The notes: generated from the letters alone by a model not told the origin. A stretch of 64,000 nucleotides of DNA from Pseudotabrizicola sp. (GCF_030684215.1 NZ_JAUXOV010000074.1:62001-126000); one strand, 5' to 3'; counted from the stretch's first letter, positions 47,944-57,200 are shown. Numbers and translations: made by a program.

Positions 47944-48008
47944 AGGGATGACATGGGATGATCTGGGAAGCAACGGGAAATTTTGGGTCAAGATGGGTAG
48001 ATCTGGTC
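47944..48008 (+). promoter_or_regulatory. MraZ-box operator: seven TGGGN-type repeats in 10-bp phase
   Basis: Repeats begin at 47944, 47954, 47964, 47974, 47984, 47994 and 48004: AGGGA, TGGGA, TGGGA, CGGGA, TGGGT, TGGGT and TGGTC. They are separated by 5-nt spacers of unrelated sequence, so the pattern is exactly one unit per helical turn. Escherichia coli MraZ binds direct TGGGN repeats with 5-nt spacers, so this is very likely the MraZ operator. The units read TGGG on the strand opposite to mraZ. The array abuts the putative dcw promoter. Confidence 0.8.
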
Positions 48009-48114
48009 CAAAAGTAAGGCTGGCAACAGCATGTAGTGGGCAGGTAGATCAAAATACAGCGGAAAAATGGTATTCACGTGAGCGTGAGCGCTATATGTAG
48101 TAATGCGATTTCTT

Positions 48115-48242
48115 TCCCGGATTTTCCCACCCAATGCAAAATTTCTTGCGGGATGGGGTCGGAAATTGCAGAAATACAACAACACAATGGCCCGAAAATG
48201 CGAAAATCCGGGGCTTTCACCCGGATTTCCCAGAAATTCCCG
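48115..48242 (-). promoter_or_regulatory. Two further paired TGGGN units in the mrp-mraZ gap
   Basis: On the minus strand, TGGGA (48129-48125) and CGGGA (48119-48115) are spaced by 10 bp, and CGGGA (48242-48238) and TGGGA (48232-48228) likewise. These pairs read in the opposite direction to the main operator. They may be auxiliary MraZ sites or chance. The rest of 48009-48299 shows no gene or other clear element. Confidence 0.35.
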
Positions 48243-48299
48243 TTTGCGTGATTCGGCGTGATCAGTCTGTCCCGGCTGATCCCGGGCCCTCCCGCCGCT

Positions 48300-49373
48300 T
48301 CAGGCCATGCCGCCCGCAATCAGACGATAGGCGAGCCGCGCATAGGCTTCGGCCTCAGGGGCATCGGTGGCGGCAATAGGGGTGCCGCTATCGCCCGCCT
48401 GCCGCACCGCAAGCGTCAGGGGCAATTCGCCAAGGAACGGCAGATCAAGCCGTTCGGCATCGGCTTTAACCCCGCCATGGCCGAAAATCTGCGTTTCATG
48501 CCCGCAATTGGGGCAACAGAAGGTGGACATGTTCTCGATCAGACCCAGCACAGGGGTTTTCAGCTTGAGGAACATATCAAGCGCCTTTCGGGCATCCAGC
48601 AACGCCACATCCTGCGGCGTGCTGACCACAATCGCTCCGGTCAGTTGTGTGCGCTGGCACAGTGTCAGTTGTATATCACCGGTGCCCGGCGGCAGGTCGA
48701 TGAGCAGGATATCAAGCTCTCCCCACGCCACCTGCGTCAGCAGTTGTTGCAGTGCCCCCATGATCATCGGGCCGCGCCAGATCACCGCCTCGTTGTCCTT
48801 TAGCATAAGGCCAAGCGACATCATGGTGACGCCGTGGGCCACGACCGGCTCGATGATCTTGCCATCGGGGCTGCCGGGACGGCGGGAAACGCCCATCATT
48901 CGGGGCTGACTTGGGCCGTAGATATCTGCGTCCAGCAGGCCCACCCGGCGGCCTTGGCGCGCCAGGGCAACGGCGAGATTGGACGACACGGTGGATTTGC
49001 CCACCCCGCCCTTGCCAGAGCCGATGGCAATGATCCGGTCGATCCCGGCCAGCTTCTGAGGCCCGCCCTGTTGCGGCGAAGGGTGCTGACCGATTTTCAG
49101 GCTGGGCGCTGCGGGCTTGGCAGCAGGGCCATGGGCGGTGGTAACGGCATGGACCATTGAAACGCCCGCCAGTGCGCGCACGGCGGATTCGGCCTGTGCC
49201 TGCAACGGAGCAATAAGGCGCGCCTCGTCCGGAGTCGCCGCCTCGATCACGAATCGCACCGTACTTTCTTCGATGGTGACAGCCCGGACCATGTCACGTG
49301 ACACAAGATCGCCACCGCCCGGCAGTCTAATTCCTGCCAGAGCCGCCATCACATCATCGCGCGAAACTGTCAT
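48300..49373 (-). CDS. mrp: Iron-sulfur cluster carrier Mrp/ApbC
   Basis: Mrp/ApbC is a P-loop ATPase that carries 4Fe-4S clusters to target proteins. The 357-residue protein has an N-terminal MIP18-like domain (about 1-80), the deviant Walker [43 protein letters not shown], and the cluster-binding Cys pair in [18 protein letters not shown] precedes the ATG. It is transcribed in the same direction as the dcw cluster but 633 bp upstream of mraZ. Confidence 0.95.
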   Translation of the reverse strand: MTVSRDDVMAALAGIRLPGGGDLVSRDMVRAVTIEESTVRFVIEAATPDEARLIAPLQAQAESAVRALAGVSMVHAVTTAHGPAAKPAAPSLKIGQHPSPQQGGPQKLAGIDRIIAIGSGKGGVGKSTVSSNLAVALARQGRRVGLLDADIYGPSQPRMMGVSRRPGSPDGKIIEPVVAHGVTMMSLGLMLKDNEAVIWRGPMIMGALQQLLTQVAWGELDILLIDLPPGTGDIQLTLCQRTQLTGAIVVSTPQDVALLDARKALDMFLKLKTPVLGLIENMSTFCCPNCGHETQIFGHGGVKADAERLDLPFLGELPLTLAVRQAGDSGTPIAATDAPEAEAYARLAYRLIAGGMA

Positions 49374-49629
49374 CGCTGTTTTCCTTTTGCCTGTCTGAGC
49401 AGCACAGTTGCGATCTTTGCACGAAACCTCAAGGTTTGCTTGACCAAACGCTCAAATTTTACGCGAAGGCGCTGTAATTAATGACGATTTCGTGACAAGA
49501 AGCCATGCCGTCGCTGCATGGCAGCATTGCGCAAGAAGGCTATTGTGCAGTTGCAGCATTTGCCCCATGTTATCCCTAACAACGCGGCAGAACGCTGCAA
49601 CCGACCCAAAATCGAGAGGCTAGAGTGCT

Positions 49630-49845
49630 ATGGCTTATGTAAACTCATCACGTGCTGCATCCTACGGCATTGTTGACCGGGCCGCTGCCATCGTGAAATC
49701 CATTCGCGTTGGTCTGGAGCGTCGCCGGGTGTTCAAACAAACCGTCCGCGAATTGCAGGCGCTGTCGAACCGCGAGCTGGCTGATCTGGGCATTCACCGC
49801 ACCATGATCACCCGCGTAGCCAACGAGGCTGCTTACGGCAAGTGA
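49630..49845 (+). CDS. DUF1127 protein, CcaF1-like
   Basis: The 71-residue basic protein carries the DUF1127 core FKQTVRELQALSNRELADLGIHRTMI (quoted in part: RELQALSNRELADLGI). In Rhodobacter sphaeroides the small DUF1127 protein CcaF1 is co-transcribed with the downstream CcsR sRNAs, binds RNA and affects their maturation. The same order is seen here, with the first CCTCCTCCC hairpin 12 bp after the stop. Expression there depends on heat-shock sigma factors RpoHI/RpoHII. The 256-bp gap upstream (49374-49629) must hold the promoter, but I could not assign boxes with confidence. Confidence 0.92.
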   Translation: MAYVNSSRAASYGIVDRAAAIVKSIRVGLERRRVFKQTVRELQALSNRELADLGIHRTMITRVANEAAYGK

Positions 49846-49856
49846 ATTTCTTTGCG

Positions 49857-49927
49857 AGGCCCCTATCCTCCTCCCAGGGGTCTGTAGCAAAAGCGTCGGC
49901 ATCAATCCTCCTCCCTGATGCCGACGC
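49857..49927 (+). ncRNA. CcsR-like unit 1
   Basis: Hairpin A has an 8-bp stem (49857-49864 with 49876-49883) and the loop motif at 49867. Hairpin B has a perfect 12-bp stem (49893-49904 with 49916-49927) and the motif at 49907. The first copy ends CCCAG, unlike the other nine, which end CCCTG. Confidence 0.88.
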
Positions 49928-49960
49928 CCTTTAAAACGGAGCGAACGCTCCTACCTGATA

Positions 49961-50033
49961 CGAGAAGCCCTCTCCTCCTCCCTGGGCTTGTCGGAACAGC
50001 GGCACCCTCTCTCCTCCTCCCTGAGGGTGCCGC
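49961..50033 (+). ncRNA. CcsR-like unit 2
   Basis: Hairpin A is AAGCCC / GGGCTT, extended by CGA / TCG across a mismatch, with the motif at 49974. Hairpin B has an 11-bp perfect stem (49999-50009 with 50023-50033) and the motif at 50013. Confidence 0.88.
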
Positions 50034-50085
50034 GGATCATTTGAGGGCCAGAGTTTTCTGGAATTGACCCTCACCATAGTTCGAA

Positions 50086-50152
50086 CGGCTCTTCCTCCTC
50101 CCTGAGCCGGTCGGAATCGCGGCGGCCCCTTCCTCCTCCCTGGGGTCGCCGC
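50086..50152 (+). ncRNA. CcsR-like unit 3
   Basis: Hairpin A is CGGCTC (50086-50091) with GAGCCG (50104-50109) and the motif at 50094. Hairpin B has an 11-bp stem with one G-U pair (50119-50129 with 50142-50152) and the motif at 50132. Confidence 0.88.
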
Positions 50153-50188
50153 ACCCGAAATACGGGGGCTTGTCCCCCACCCTGTTCG

Positions 50189-50266
50189 GTCCTGCCCCCT
50201 CCTCCTCCCTGGGGTTGGACTGAAAAGTGGAACTCTGACCCCGTCCTCCTCCCTGGGGTTTGGGTT
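50189..50266 (+). ncRNA. CcsR-like unit 4
   Basis: Hairpin A pairs 50189-50198 with 50211-50220 (one mismatch, one G-U) and has the motif at 50201. Hairpin B pairs ACCCC with GGGGT and extends through an imperfect outer stem; the motif is at 50245. Both stems are less regular than in the other units. Confidence 0.82.
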
Positions 50267-50276
50267 CCCTGATACG

Positions 50277-50360
50277 CCGGCCCCCTCCTCCTCCCTGGGG
50301 TTGGTTGTGAATGATGCGGCGGCGCCCCTCCTCCTCCCTGGGCGCCGCCGTTTTCATTTT
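50277..50360 (+). ncRNA. CcsR-like unit 5 with terminator
   Basis: Hairpin A is CCGGCCCC with GGGGTTGG and has the motif at 50287. Hairpin B is an 11-bp perfect GC stem (50317-50327 with 50340-50350) and has the motif at 50330. It is followed by TTTTCATTTT, so this hairpin doubles as the array terminator. Confidence 0.88.
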
Positions 50361-50416
50361 CGGGGGTTGCGGTCGCGGCGGGTGCCGCGCATCGTCGCCC
50401 CAAGAATGAGGACAGC

Positions 50417-51562
50417 ATGCGTATTTCCCTGATATCGGCGGCTATTGTGGCGGCATTTGTTGGCTATGGGTCCACCATTGCGCTGGTGCTGGCAGCCGCG
50501 GCAGCAGTGGGGGCCGACGCGGGCCAGACCGCGAGCTGGGTGCTGGCGGTATCGCTGGCCAAGGCAGTTGGCTCGGGCTGGCTGTCGGTATGGAACCGGG
50601 TGCCGGTGGTGCTGGCGTGGTCTACACCGGGGGCGGCGCTGATTGCAGCCACAACAGGCGTGACGATGCCGCAAGCCGTCGGAGCCTTTGTTATGGCGGG
50701 CGCGCTGATTGCGCTGACGGCAGCGGTGCGCCCATTGGGGCGGTTGGTTGCATCTATCCCCGACGGCGTTGCAGCGGCAATGCTGGCCGGGGTTTTGCTG
50801 CCATTTTGTCTGAAAGGTGCAGGAGCGGCCGAGGCGGCACCGGGGCTGGTTTTGCCAATGGTGGCGGTGTTCGCGCTGGTCCGGCTATGGAACCCGGCCT
50901 TGGCCGTACTGGCGGCTTTGGCAATGGGGGTGGCGCTGGCCTTTGTGACCGGTGCGGCGATCCTGACGGATGTGCCGTTTCCCGCCCCTGTGCCGGTGTT
51001 CATCTGGCCGGAATGGAATCTGGGGGTGCTGATCGGGCTGGGGGTGCCGCTGTATCTGGTGACGATGGCCAGCCAGAATCTTCCCGGCTTTGCCGTCATG
51101 CGCGCGGCCGGGTATGAGCCGCCGGTCACACGGGCACTGGCGGTGACCGGAGGAATTTCGGCGGCCTCAGCCCTGTTTGGCGCGCATACGGTGAACATGG
51201 CGGCGATCACAGCAGCGATCTGCATGGGCGATGACGTTCATCCCGACCGCGATCAGCGCTGGAAGGTAGGCGTGGTCTATGCGGGCGTCTGGGTGGCTTT
51301 GGGCCTGTGTTCCCCGGCGATCATGATCCTGCTGAGCGCTTTGCCACCGCAGGTGATGGGCGCGCTGGTGGCATTGGCGCTGCTGGGGCCGCTGATGGGG
51401 GCGCTGGCGGGCGCATATGCAGTGGTCGACACACGGTTTGCGGCCACGATCACGCTGGCCGTTGCAGCGTCGGGCGTGGTGGTGTTCGGGATAGGCGCGG
51501 CATTCTGGGGGCTGATTGCAGGGCTGGTGATTTTCGGGCTGGAGCGGTTGAAGCGCGGCTGA
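50417..51562 (+). CDS. benE: Benzoate/H+ symporter family protein BenE
   Basis: The 381-residue protein has about twelve hydrophobic segments and BenE family motifs: WSTPGAALIAATTG, SIPDGVAAAMLAGVLLPF, YLVTMASQNLPGFAVMRAAGY and ALFGAHTVNMAAITAAICMG. The family imports benzoate or related aromatics with protons. No benzoate catabolic genes are nearby, so the substrate is uncertain. It starts 57 bp after the end of the CcsR-like array terminator; read-through into it is possible. Confidence 0.9.
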   Translation: MRISLISAAIVAAFVGYGSTIALVLAAAAAVGADAGQTASWVLAVSLAKAVGSGWLSVWNRVPVVLAWSTPGAALIAATTGVTMPQAVGAFVMAGALIALTAAVRPLGRLVASIPDGVAAAMLAGVLLPFCLKGAGAAEAAPGLVLPMVAVFALVRLWNPALAVLAALAMGVALAFVTGAAILTDVPFPAPVPVFIWPEWNLGVLIGLGVPLYLVTMASQNLPGFAVMRAAGYEPPVTRALAVTGGISAASALFGAHTVNMAAITAAICMGDDVHPDRDQRWKVGVVYAGVWVALGLCSPAIMILLSALPPQVMGALVALALLGPLMGALAGAYAVVDTRFAATITLAVAASGVVVFGIGAAFWGLIAGLVIFGLERLKRG

Positions 51563-51591
51563 GGTCCGCAACTTGGGCTGCGGTGGAATTT

Positions 51592-51614
51592 GAGTATTTT
51601 TGCCAAGATGAATG
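51592..51614 (-). repeat. Gene-end AAATACTC motif, copy after uvrD
   Basis: On the minus strand, 12 nt after the uvrD stop, lies CATTCATCTTGGC followed by AAAAATACTC. It shares the first 13 nt with the copy at 59812-59834. It lies between the convergent benE and uvrD genes. Confidence 0.6.
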
Positions 51615-51626
51615 GTTAAGGCAGGC

Positions 51627-54005
51627 TTAAAACGGCACGTCGTCGGCCTGCTCTGCGGGAATGACGAAGCGCGCAACGAGTTTTTTCGGGCCAGCGTGTT
51701 CGAAATCGACGTCGAGTTTGTCGCCTTCGATATCTGTCACGCGGCCGTAGCCGAATTTCTGGTGAAACACCCGGTCGCCAATGGTGAAGGCAGAAACCGC
51801 TTCGGCATCAATGGTAATGTGCCGCGTTTCGCGCGGTTGTTGTACCGGGCGCACGGCTTGGCCCGCCTGCAAGCGACGCCAGCCGGGGGAGTTGTAGACA
51901 TCGGCCTTTGACACGCGTTCTTCTAGGCCGGAACCAAAGCCCACGGATGCTGCTGCACCATAGCCGCCGCCATAAAGACCGGGCGGGGTAAGCACCTCGA
52001 CATGATCGGCGGGCAACTCATCAATGAAGCGCGAGGGCAGTTGGCTTTGCCACTGGCCATAGACCCTGCGGTTCGAGGCAAATGAGACAGTGCAGAGCGA
52101 TTCCGCGCGGGTGATGCCGACATAGGCGAGGCGGCGTTCTTCCTCCACGCCCTTGAGGCCGGATTCGTCCATGCTGCGCTGGCTTGGGAACAATCCGTCT
52201 TCCCAGCCCGGCAGGAAAACTACGGGGAACTCCAAGCCCTTGGCGGCGTGCAGGGTCATGATGCTGATTTTTTCCACCGCTTCTTCGGTTTCATTGTCCA
52301 TGATGAGGGACACGTGTTCGAGGAAGCCTTGCAGATTGTCGAACTGTTCCAGTGCCTTGACCAGTTCCTTGAGGTTATCAAGACGGCCCGGAGCCTCGGG
52401 CGTCTTGTCGTTTTGCCACATCGTCGTGTAGCCGGATTCGTCAAGGATCTGTTCGGCTAGGGCTATATGATTGTAATCGGCGTTTAGCGTGATGGCGTGC
52501 CAGCGGTCTGCGCCCTCAACAAACTGGCGCAACTGGCCGCCCCCCTTGCCGCCAATGGTTCCCTTGGCCACAGCTTCGCGCGCGCCATCGAGCAAGGGCA
52601 CACCTGCCGCCCGCGCAAGGCGCTGAATGTCGCCTTGGGCCTTGTCGCCAAGGCCGCGTTTGGGGGTGTTGATGACGCGTTCAAACGCAAGATCATCTTC
52701 AGGCGAGACGGCGAGGCGGAAATAGGCCATCGCGTCACGGATCTCCAGCCGCTCATAAAAACGTGGGCCGCCGATCACGCGGTAGGGAAGGCCGATGGTC
52801 AGGAAACGGTCTTCAAACGCGCGCATCTGGTGCGACGCGCGCACCAGAATCGCTTGCTGGTCAAGGTTGACGGGATCAAGACCACGGGTGCCGCGTTGCA
52901 GCGCCTCGGCCTCTTCGCCTATCCAGCGGGCCTCTTCCTCGCCATCCCAGTGGCCGATCAAGCGCAGCTTTTCGCCCGGCTCGCCCGCCGTCCACAGGGT
53001 TTTGCCAAGGCGGCCCTTATTGGCGGCAATGACGCCTGATGCAGCGGCGAGGATATGGGCGGTGGAGCGGTAGTTCTGTTCCAGCTTGATGACGGTCGCG
53101 CCGGGGAAATCCTTTTCAAACCGCAGGATATTGCCGACCTCGGCCCCGCGCCAGCCGTAGATCGACTGGTCATCATCGCCGACGCAGCAGATGTTCTTGT
53201 GCGATTGCGCCAGCAGGCGCAGCCAGAGGTATTGGCAGACATTGGTATCTTGATACTCATCGACCAGAATATAGCGGAACCAGCGCTGATACTGGCCCAG
53301 CACATCAGGGTGGGCCTGAAAGATGGTGACACAATGCAGCAAAAGGTCGCCAAAATCGGTGGCGTTAAGGGTGCGCAGGCGGTCCTGGTAAGCGGCGTAC
53401 AACTCGGTGCCCATGTTGTTGAAGCCGGACGCTTCATTTGAGGGCACGTTGGCAGGCGTCAGCGCGCGGTTTTTCCAGCCGTCGATCATCCCGGCCAACA
53501 TGCGGGCGGGCCAGCGTTTTTCGTCAATATCAGCCGCCGCGAGCAGTTGTTTCAACAGACGCAGCTGGTCGTCAGTATCCAGAATGGTGAAATTGGGCTT
53601 CAGCCCCGCCAGCTCGGCGTGACGGCGCAGGATTTTGACCGACAGCGAATGGAAAGTGCCCATCCACGGCATGCCCTCTGCCACCTGCCCCAGCAGGCGG
53701 CCGACACGCTCTTTCATCTCGCGCGCGGCCTTGTTGGTGAAGGTCACCGAAAGGATTTCATTCGGCCGGGCGCGGCCCGTGTGCAAAAGATGCACAATGC
53801 GGCTGGTCAGCGCCTTGGTTTTGCCGGTGCCTGCGCCTGCCAGCATGAGGACCGGGCCATCCAACGCCTCTACCGCCGAACGCTGCGCCGGGTTCAGGTC
53901 GTCAAGGTATGGCGCAGGGCGTGCGGCCATGGCGCGTTGCGACAAAGGCACGCTTTGCGGTGCGGCGGCAGCCTCGAAGGCGTCGTTTTCATCCCAATCG
54001 TTCAT
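51627..54005 (-). CDS. uvrD: UvrD/PcrA-type superfamily 1 DNA helicase
   Basis: A 3'-5' SF1A helicase acting in mismatch and nucleotide-excision repair. The 792-residue protein has the Q-motif LNPAQRSAVEALDG, Walker A AGAGTGKTKAL, motif II VDEYQDTN, motif III GDDDQSIYGWRGA, motif IV LEQNYRST, motif V TLHAAKGLEFPVVFLPG and motif VI ERRLAYVGITRA. The C-terminus carries a Tudor-like segment (GDRVFHQKFGYGRVTDIEGDKL) typical of PcrA/UvrD. I start it at the ATG at 54005 (MNDWDEND). Confidence 0.95.
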   Translation of the reverse strand: MNDWDENDAFEAAAAPQSVPLSQRAMAARPAPYLDDLNPAQRSAVEALDGPVLMLAGAGTGKTKALTSRIVHLLHTGRARPNEILSVTFTNKAAREMKERVGRLLGQVAEGMPWMGTFHSLSVKILRRHAELAGLKPNFTILDTDDQLRLLKQLLAAADIDEKRWPARMLAGMIDGWKNRALTPANVPSNEASGFNNMGTELYAAYQDRLRTLNATDFGDLLLHCVTIFQAHPDVLGQYQRWFRYILVDEYQDTNVCQYLWLRLLAQSHKNICCVGDDDQSIYGWRGAEVGNILRFEKDFPGATVIKLEQNYRSTAHILAAASGVIAANKGRLGKTLWTAGEPGEKLRLIGHWDGEEEARWIGEEAEALQRGTRGLDPVNLDQQAILVRASHQMRAFEDRFLTIGLPYRVIGGPRFYERLEIRDAMAYFRLAVSPEDDLAFERVINTPKRGLGDKAQGDIQRLARAAGVPLLDGAREAVAKGTIGGKGGGQLRQFVEGADRWHAITLNADYNHIALAEQILDESGYTTMWQNDKTPEAPGRLDNLKELVKALEQFDNLQGFLEHVSLIMDNETEEAVEKISIMTLHAAKGLEFPVVFLPGWEDGLFPSQRSMDESGLKGVEEERRLAYVGITRAESLCTVSFASNRRVYGQWQSQLPSRFIDELPADHVEVLTPPGLYGGGYGAAASVGFGSGLEERVSKADVYNSPGWRRLQAGQAVRPVQQPRETRHITIDAEAVSAFTIGDRVFHQKFGYGRVTDIEGDKLDVDFEHAGPKKLVARFVIPAEQADDVPF

Positions 54006-54093
54006 CGGGTATTTATACGCCTGATTGAGGGGAAGAAAAGCATCTGTTCGTGACTTGTTCACATTTTTGCTGCCGAAAGACGGGGTTTCGCAG

Positions 54094-54165
54094 CTGCAAA
54101 CAACTGCCTGCATATTTCGCAAACTTTGCAGTTTGGTGACAGAGTGCCCTTGCGCTGCAGTGCAG
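54094..54165 (+). promoter_or_regulatory. Possible control region of pyc
   Basis: The gap before pyc contains a wide inverted pair CTGCAAA (54094-54100) and TTTGCAG (54125-54131), and CTGC-AGT-GCAG at 54155-54165. The last fits CTGC-N3-4-GCAG, the form recognised by the PHB regulator PhaR in Rhodobacterales. No -35/-10 pair is clear. Confidence 0.25.
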
Positions 54166-54233
54166 CACCAATAGAGTGAGGCGGATTGCCGCGCCTTCGC
54201 CGCGCCGTTGCCACGTCTTTGATGGAGTTAGCC

Positions 54234-57200
54234 ATGCCCGAGTTCAGCAAAATTCTTGTCGCCAACCGGGGAGAGATTGCGATCCGCGTGATGCGCGCCG
54301 CCAATGAGATGGGTAAGAAGACGGTTGCGGTCTTTGCCGAGGAAGACAAGCTGTCGCTGCACCGGTTCAAGGCGGATGAGGCGTATCGGATCGGTGAGGG
54401 CCTGTCGCCGGTGGGGGCTTACCTGTCGATCCCGGAAATCATCCGGGTGGCCAAGATGTGCGGCGCGGATGCGATCCATCCGGGCTATGGCCTGCTGTCG
54501 GAAAACCCCGATTTTGTCGAGGCCTGCGATCAAGCCGGGATCACGTTCATCGGGCCGCGGGCCGAAACCATGCGCGCGCTTGGCGACAAGGCATCGGCGC
54601 GGCGGGTTGCGATCGAGGCCGGGGTGCCGGTGATTCCGGCGACCGAAGTGCTGGGCGAGGATATGGCCGCGATCAAGGCCGAGGCCAAAACGGTCGGATA
54701 CCCCTTGATGCTCAAGGCCAGTTGGGGCGGCGGCGGGCGCGGCATGCGCCCTATTCTGGCCGAGGATGAACTGGAAACCAAGGTGCGCGAAGGCCGGCGT
54801 GAGGCCGAGGCTGCATTTGGCAATGGCGAAGGCTATCTGGAAAAGATGATCCAGCGCGCGCGCCACGTCGAGGTGCAGATCCTTGGCGACAAGCACGGCC
54901 AGATCTACCACCTGTGGGAACGCGACTGCACCGTGCAGCGCCGCAATCAAAAAGTGGTGGAGCGCGCCCCTGCCCCGTATCTGACCGAAGAACAGCGGGC
55001 CGAAGTCTGCGAAATGGGCCGCAAGATCTGCGCCCATGTGAATTACGAATGCGCCGGAACGGTCGAGTTTTTGATGGATATGGATGATGAAAAATTCTAT
55101 TTCATCGAAGTGAACCCCCGCGTGCAGGTCGAACACACGGTCACCGAGGAAGTGACCGGGATCGACATCGTGCAAGCGCAAATTCTGATTGCCGAGGGCA
55201 AGACGCTGGCGCAGGCAACGGGGGTGGCCGATCAGGCCGAGGTCAAGCTGAACGGCCACGCGCTGCAATGCCGGGTCACTACCGAAGACCCGCTGAACAA
55301 TTTCATCCCCGATTACGGGCGCTTGACCGCCTATCGGTCAGCCACAGGCAACGGCATCCGGCTGGATGGCGGCACGGCCTATGCGGGGGGCGTGATCACG
55401 CGGTATTACGATTCGCTGCTGGTCAAGGTGACGGCCCATGCCCAGACGCCGGAAAAGGCGATCAAGCGGATGGACCGGGCACTGCGCGAATTCCGTATCC
55501 GCGGCGTCGCCACGAATATCGAGTTCGTGATCAACCTGTTGCAGCATCCGACCTTTCTGGATGACAGCTATACCACCAAATTCATCGACACGACGCCCGA
55601 TCTGTTCGCGTTCCGCAAGCGGCGCGACCGGGCGACGAAAATCCTGACCTATATCGCAGACATCACGGTGAACGGTCACCCCGAGACGGCGGGCCGCGCG
55701 AAGCCAGCGGCCGAAGCCAAGGCCCCGAAAGCGCCAAAGTTGCGCACGGAACCCGCGATGGGCACCCGCAACCTGCTGGAGCAAAAAGGCCCGCAGGCGG
55801 TGGCAGACTGGATGAAGGCGCAGAAAAAGGTGCTGATCACCGACACCACCATGCGCGACGGGCACCAAAGCCTGCTGGCCACGCGGATGCGGTCGATTGA
55901 CATGATCAAGGTGGCTCCAGCCTATGCCGCGCATCTGCCGCAACTGTTCAGTGTGGAATGTTGGGGCGGTGCCACGTTTGATGTGGCCTACCGCTTTTTG
56001 CAGGAATGTCCGTGGCAGCGCTTGCGCGACCTGCGCGCTCAGATGCCGAACCTGATGACGCAGATGCTGCTGCGCGCGAGCAATGGCGTGGGCTACACCA
56101 ACTACCCCGACAATGTGGTGCAGGCATTTGTGAAGCAGGCCGCCGAAACCGGGGTGGATGTGTTCCGGGTGTTCGATTCGCTCAACTGGGTTGAAAACAT
56201 GCGCGTCGCAATGGATGCGGTGCTGGAATCGAACAAGGTCTGCGAAGGCACGATCTGTTACACTGGTGATCTGCTCGATCCTGACCGCGCGAAATATGAT
56301 CTGAAATACTATGTCGAGCGCGCGCTGGAACTGAAAGGGGCCGGGTCGCACATCCTTGGCCTGAAAGATATGGCCGGGTTGTTGAAGCCTGCGGCGGCGC
56401 GGATTCTGGTGCGCACACTAAAGCAAGAAGTGGGCTTGCCGGTGCATTTTCACACGCATGACACGTCAGGCGCGGCCGCGGCGACGGTGCTTGCCGCCTG
56501 TGAGGCCGGGGTGGATGCAGTGGATGCGGCGATGGATGCGTTTTCGGGCGGCACCTCGCAGCCCTGCCTTGGATCAATTGTCGAGGCGTTGCGCCACACC
56601 GAACGGGACACTGGTCTTGATATCGCCGCCATCCGCGAGATTTCAAACTATTGGGAACAGGTGCGCGCGCAATATACTGCATTTGAGTCCGGCACCCCGG
56701 CACCCGCGTCAGAAGTCTATCTGCACGAGATGCCCGGCGGGCAGTTCACCAACCTGAAAGCCCAAGCGCGCTCTATGGGGCTGGAGGACCGCTGGCCCGA
56801 GGTGGCGCAGGCCTATGCCGACGCCAACCAGATGTTTGGCGATATTGTAAAGGTCACACCCTCATCCAAAGTGGTGGGTGACATGGCGTTGATCATGGTG
56901 GCCCAAGGGCTGAGCCGCGCGCAGGTCGAAGACCCAAGCGTGGAACTGGCCTTCCCCGACTCGGTGGTCGATATGCTCAAAGGCAATCTGGGCCAACCCC
57001 ATGGCGGCTGGCCCGAAGGCATCCTGAAAAAGGTGCTGAAGGGCGAGGCCCCACTGACCGAACGACCGGGCAAGACATTGCCTGCCGTCGATCTGGCCGA
57101 AGTGCGCGCCAAGTTGGCGCAGGAACTGCATCTGGGGCAGGAAGACGCTGATGGCGAGATGCTGGATGAAGAAGACCTGAACGGATACCTGATGTATCCA

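Larger units (their letters stand above)
49857..50360 (+). ncRNA. CcsR-like (cuckoo RNA) array: ten hairpins with CCTCCTCCC loops
   Basis: Ten exact copies of CCTCCTCCC start at 49867, 49907, 49974, 50013, 50094, 50132, 50201, 50245, 50287 and 50330. Each sits in the loop of an inverted repeat of unrelated, compensating sequence, so the loop is conserved while the stems vary. They group as five twin hairpins, usually a weaker first stem and a GC-rich second stem. The last stem is followed by TTTTCATTTT, an intrinsic terminator. This matches the R. sphaeroides CcsR1-4 sRNAs, twin hairpins with anti-Shine-Dalgarno loops, but with more units. Confidence 0.93.

Noticed and set aside
50037-50357. 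Open frame on the minus strand with repeated Arg/Glu/Gly-rich peptide
   Set aside because: The peptide repeats are the reverse complement of the CCTCCTCCC hairpins; there is no ribosome-binding site or family resemblance.
49857-50360. Regular short repeats resembling a CRISPR array
   Set aside because: The repeated unit is only about 11 nt, sits in hairpin loops with variable complementary flanks, and spacing is uneven (39-81 nt). There are no cas genes. The pattern is that of sRNA hairpins.
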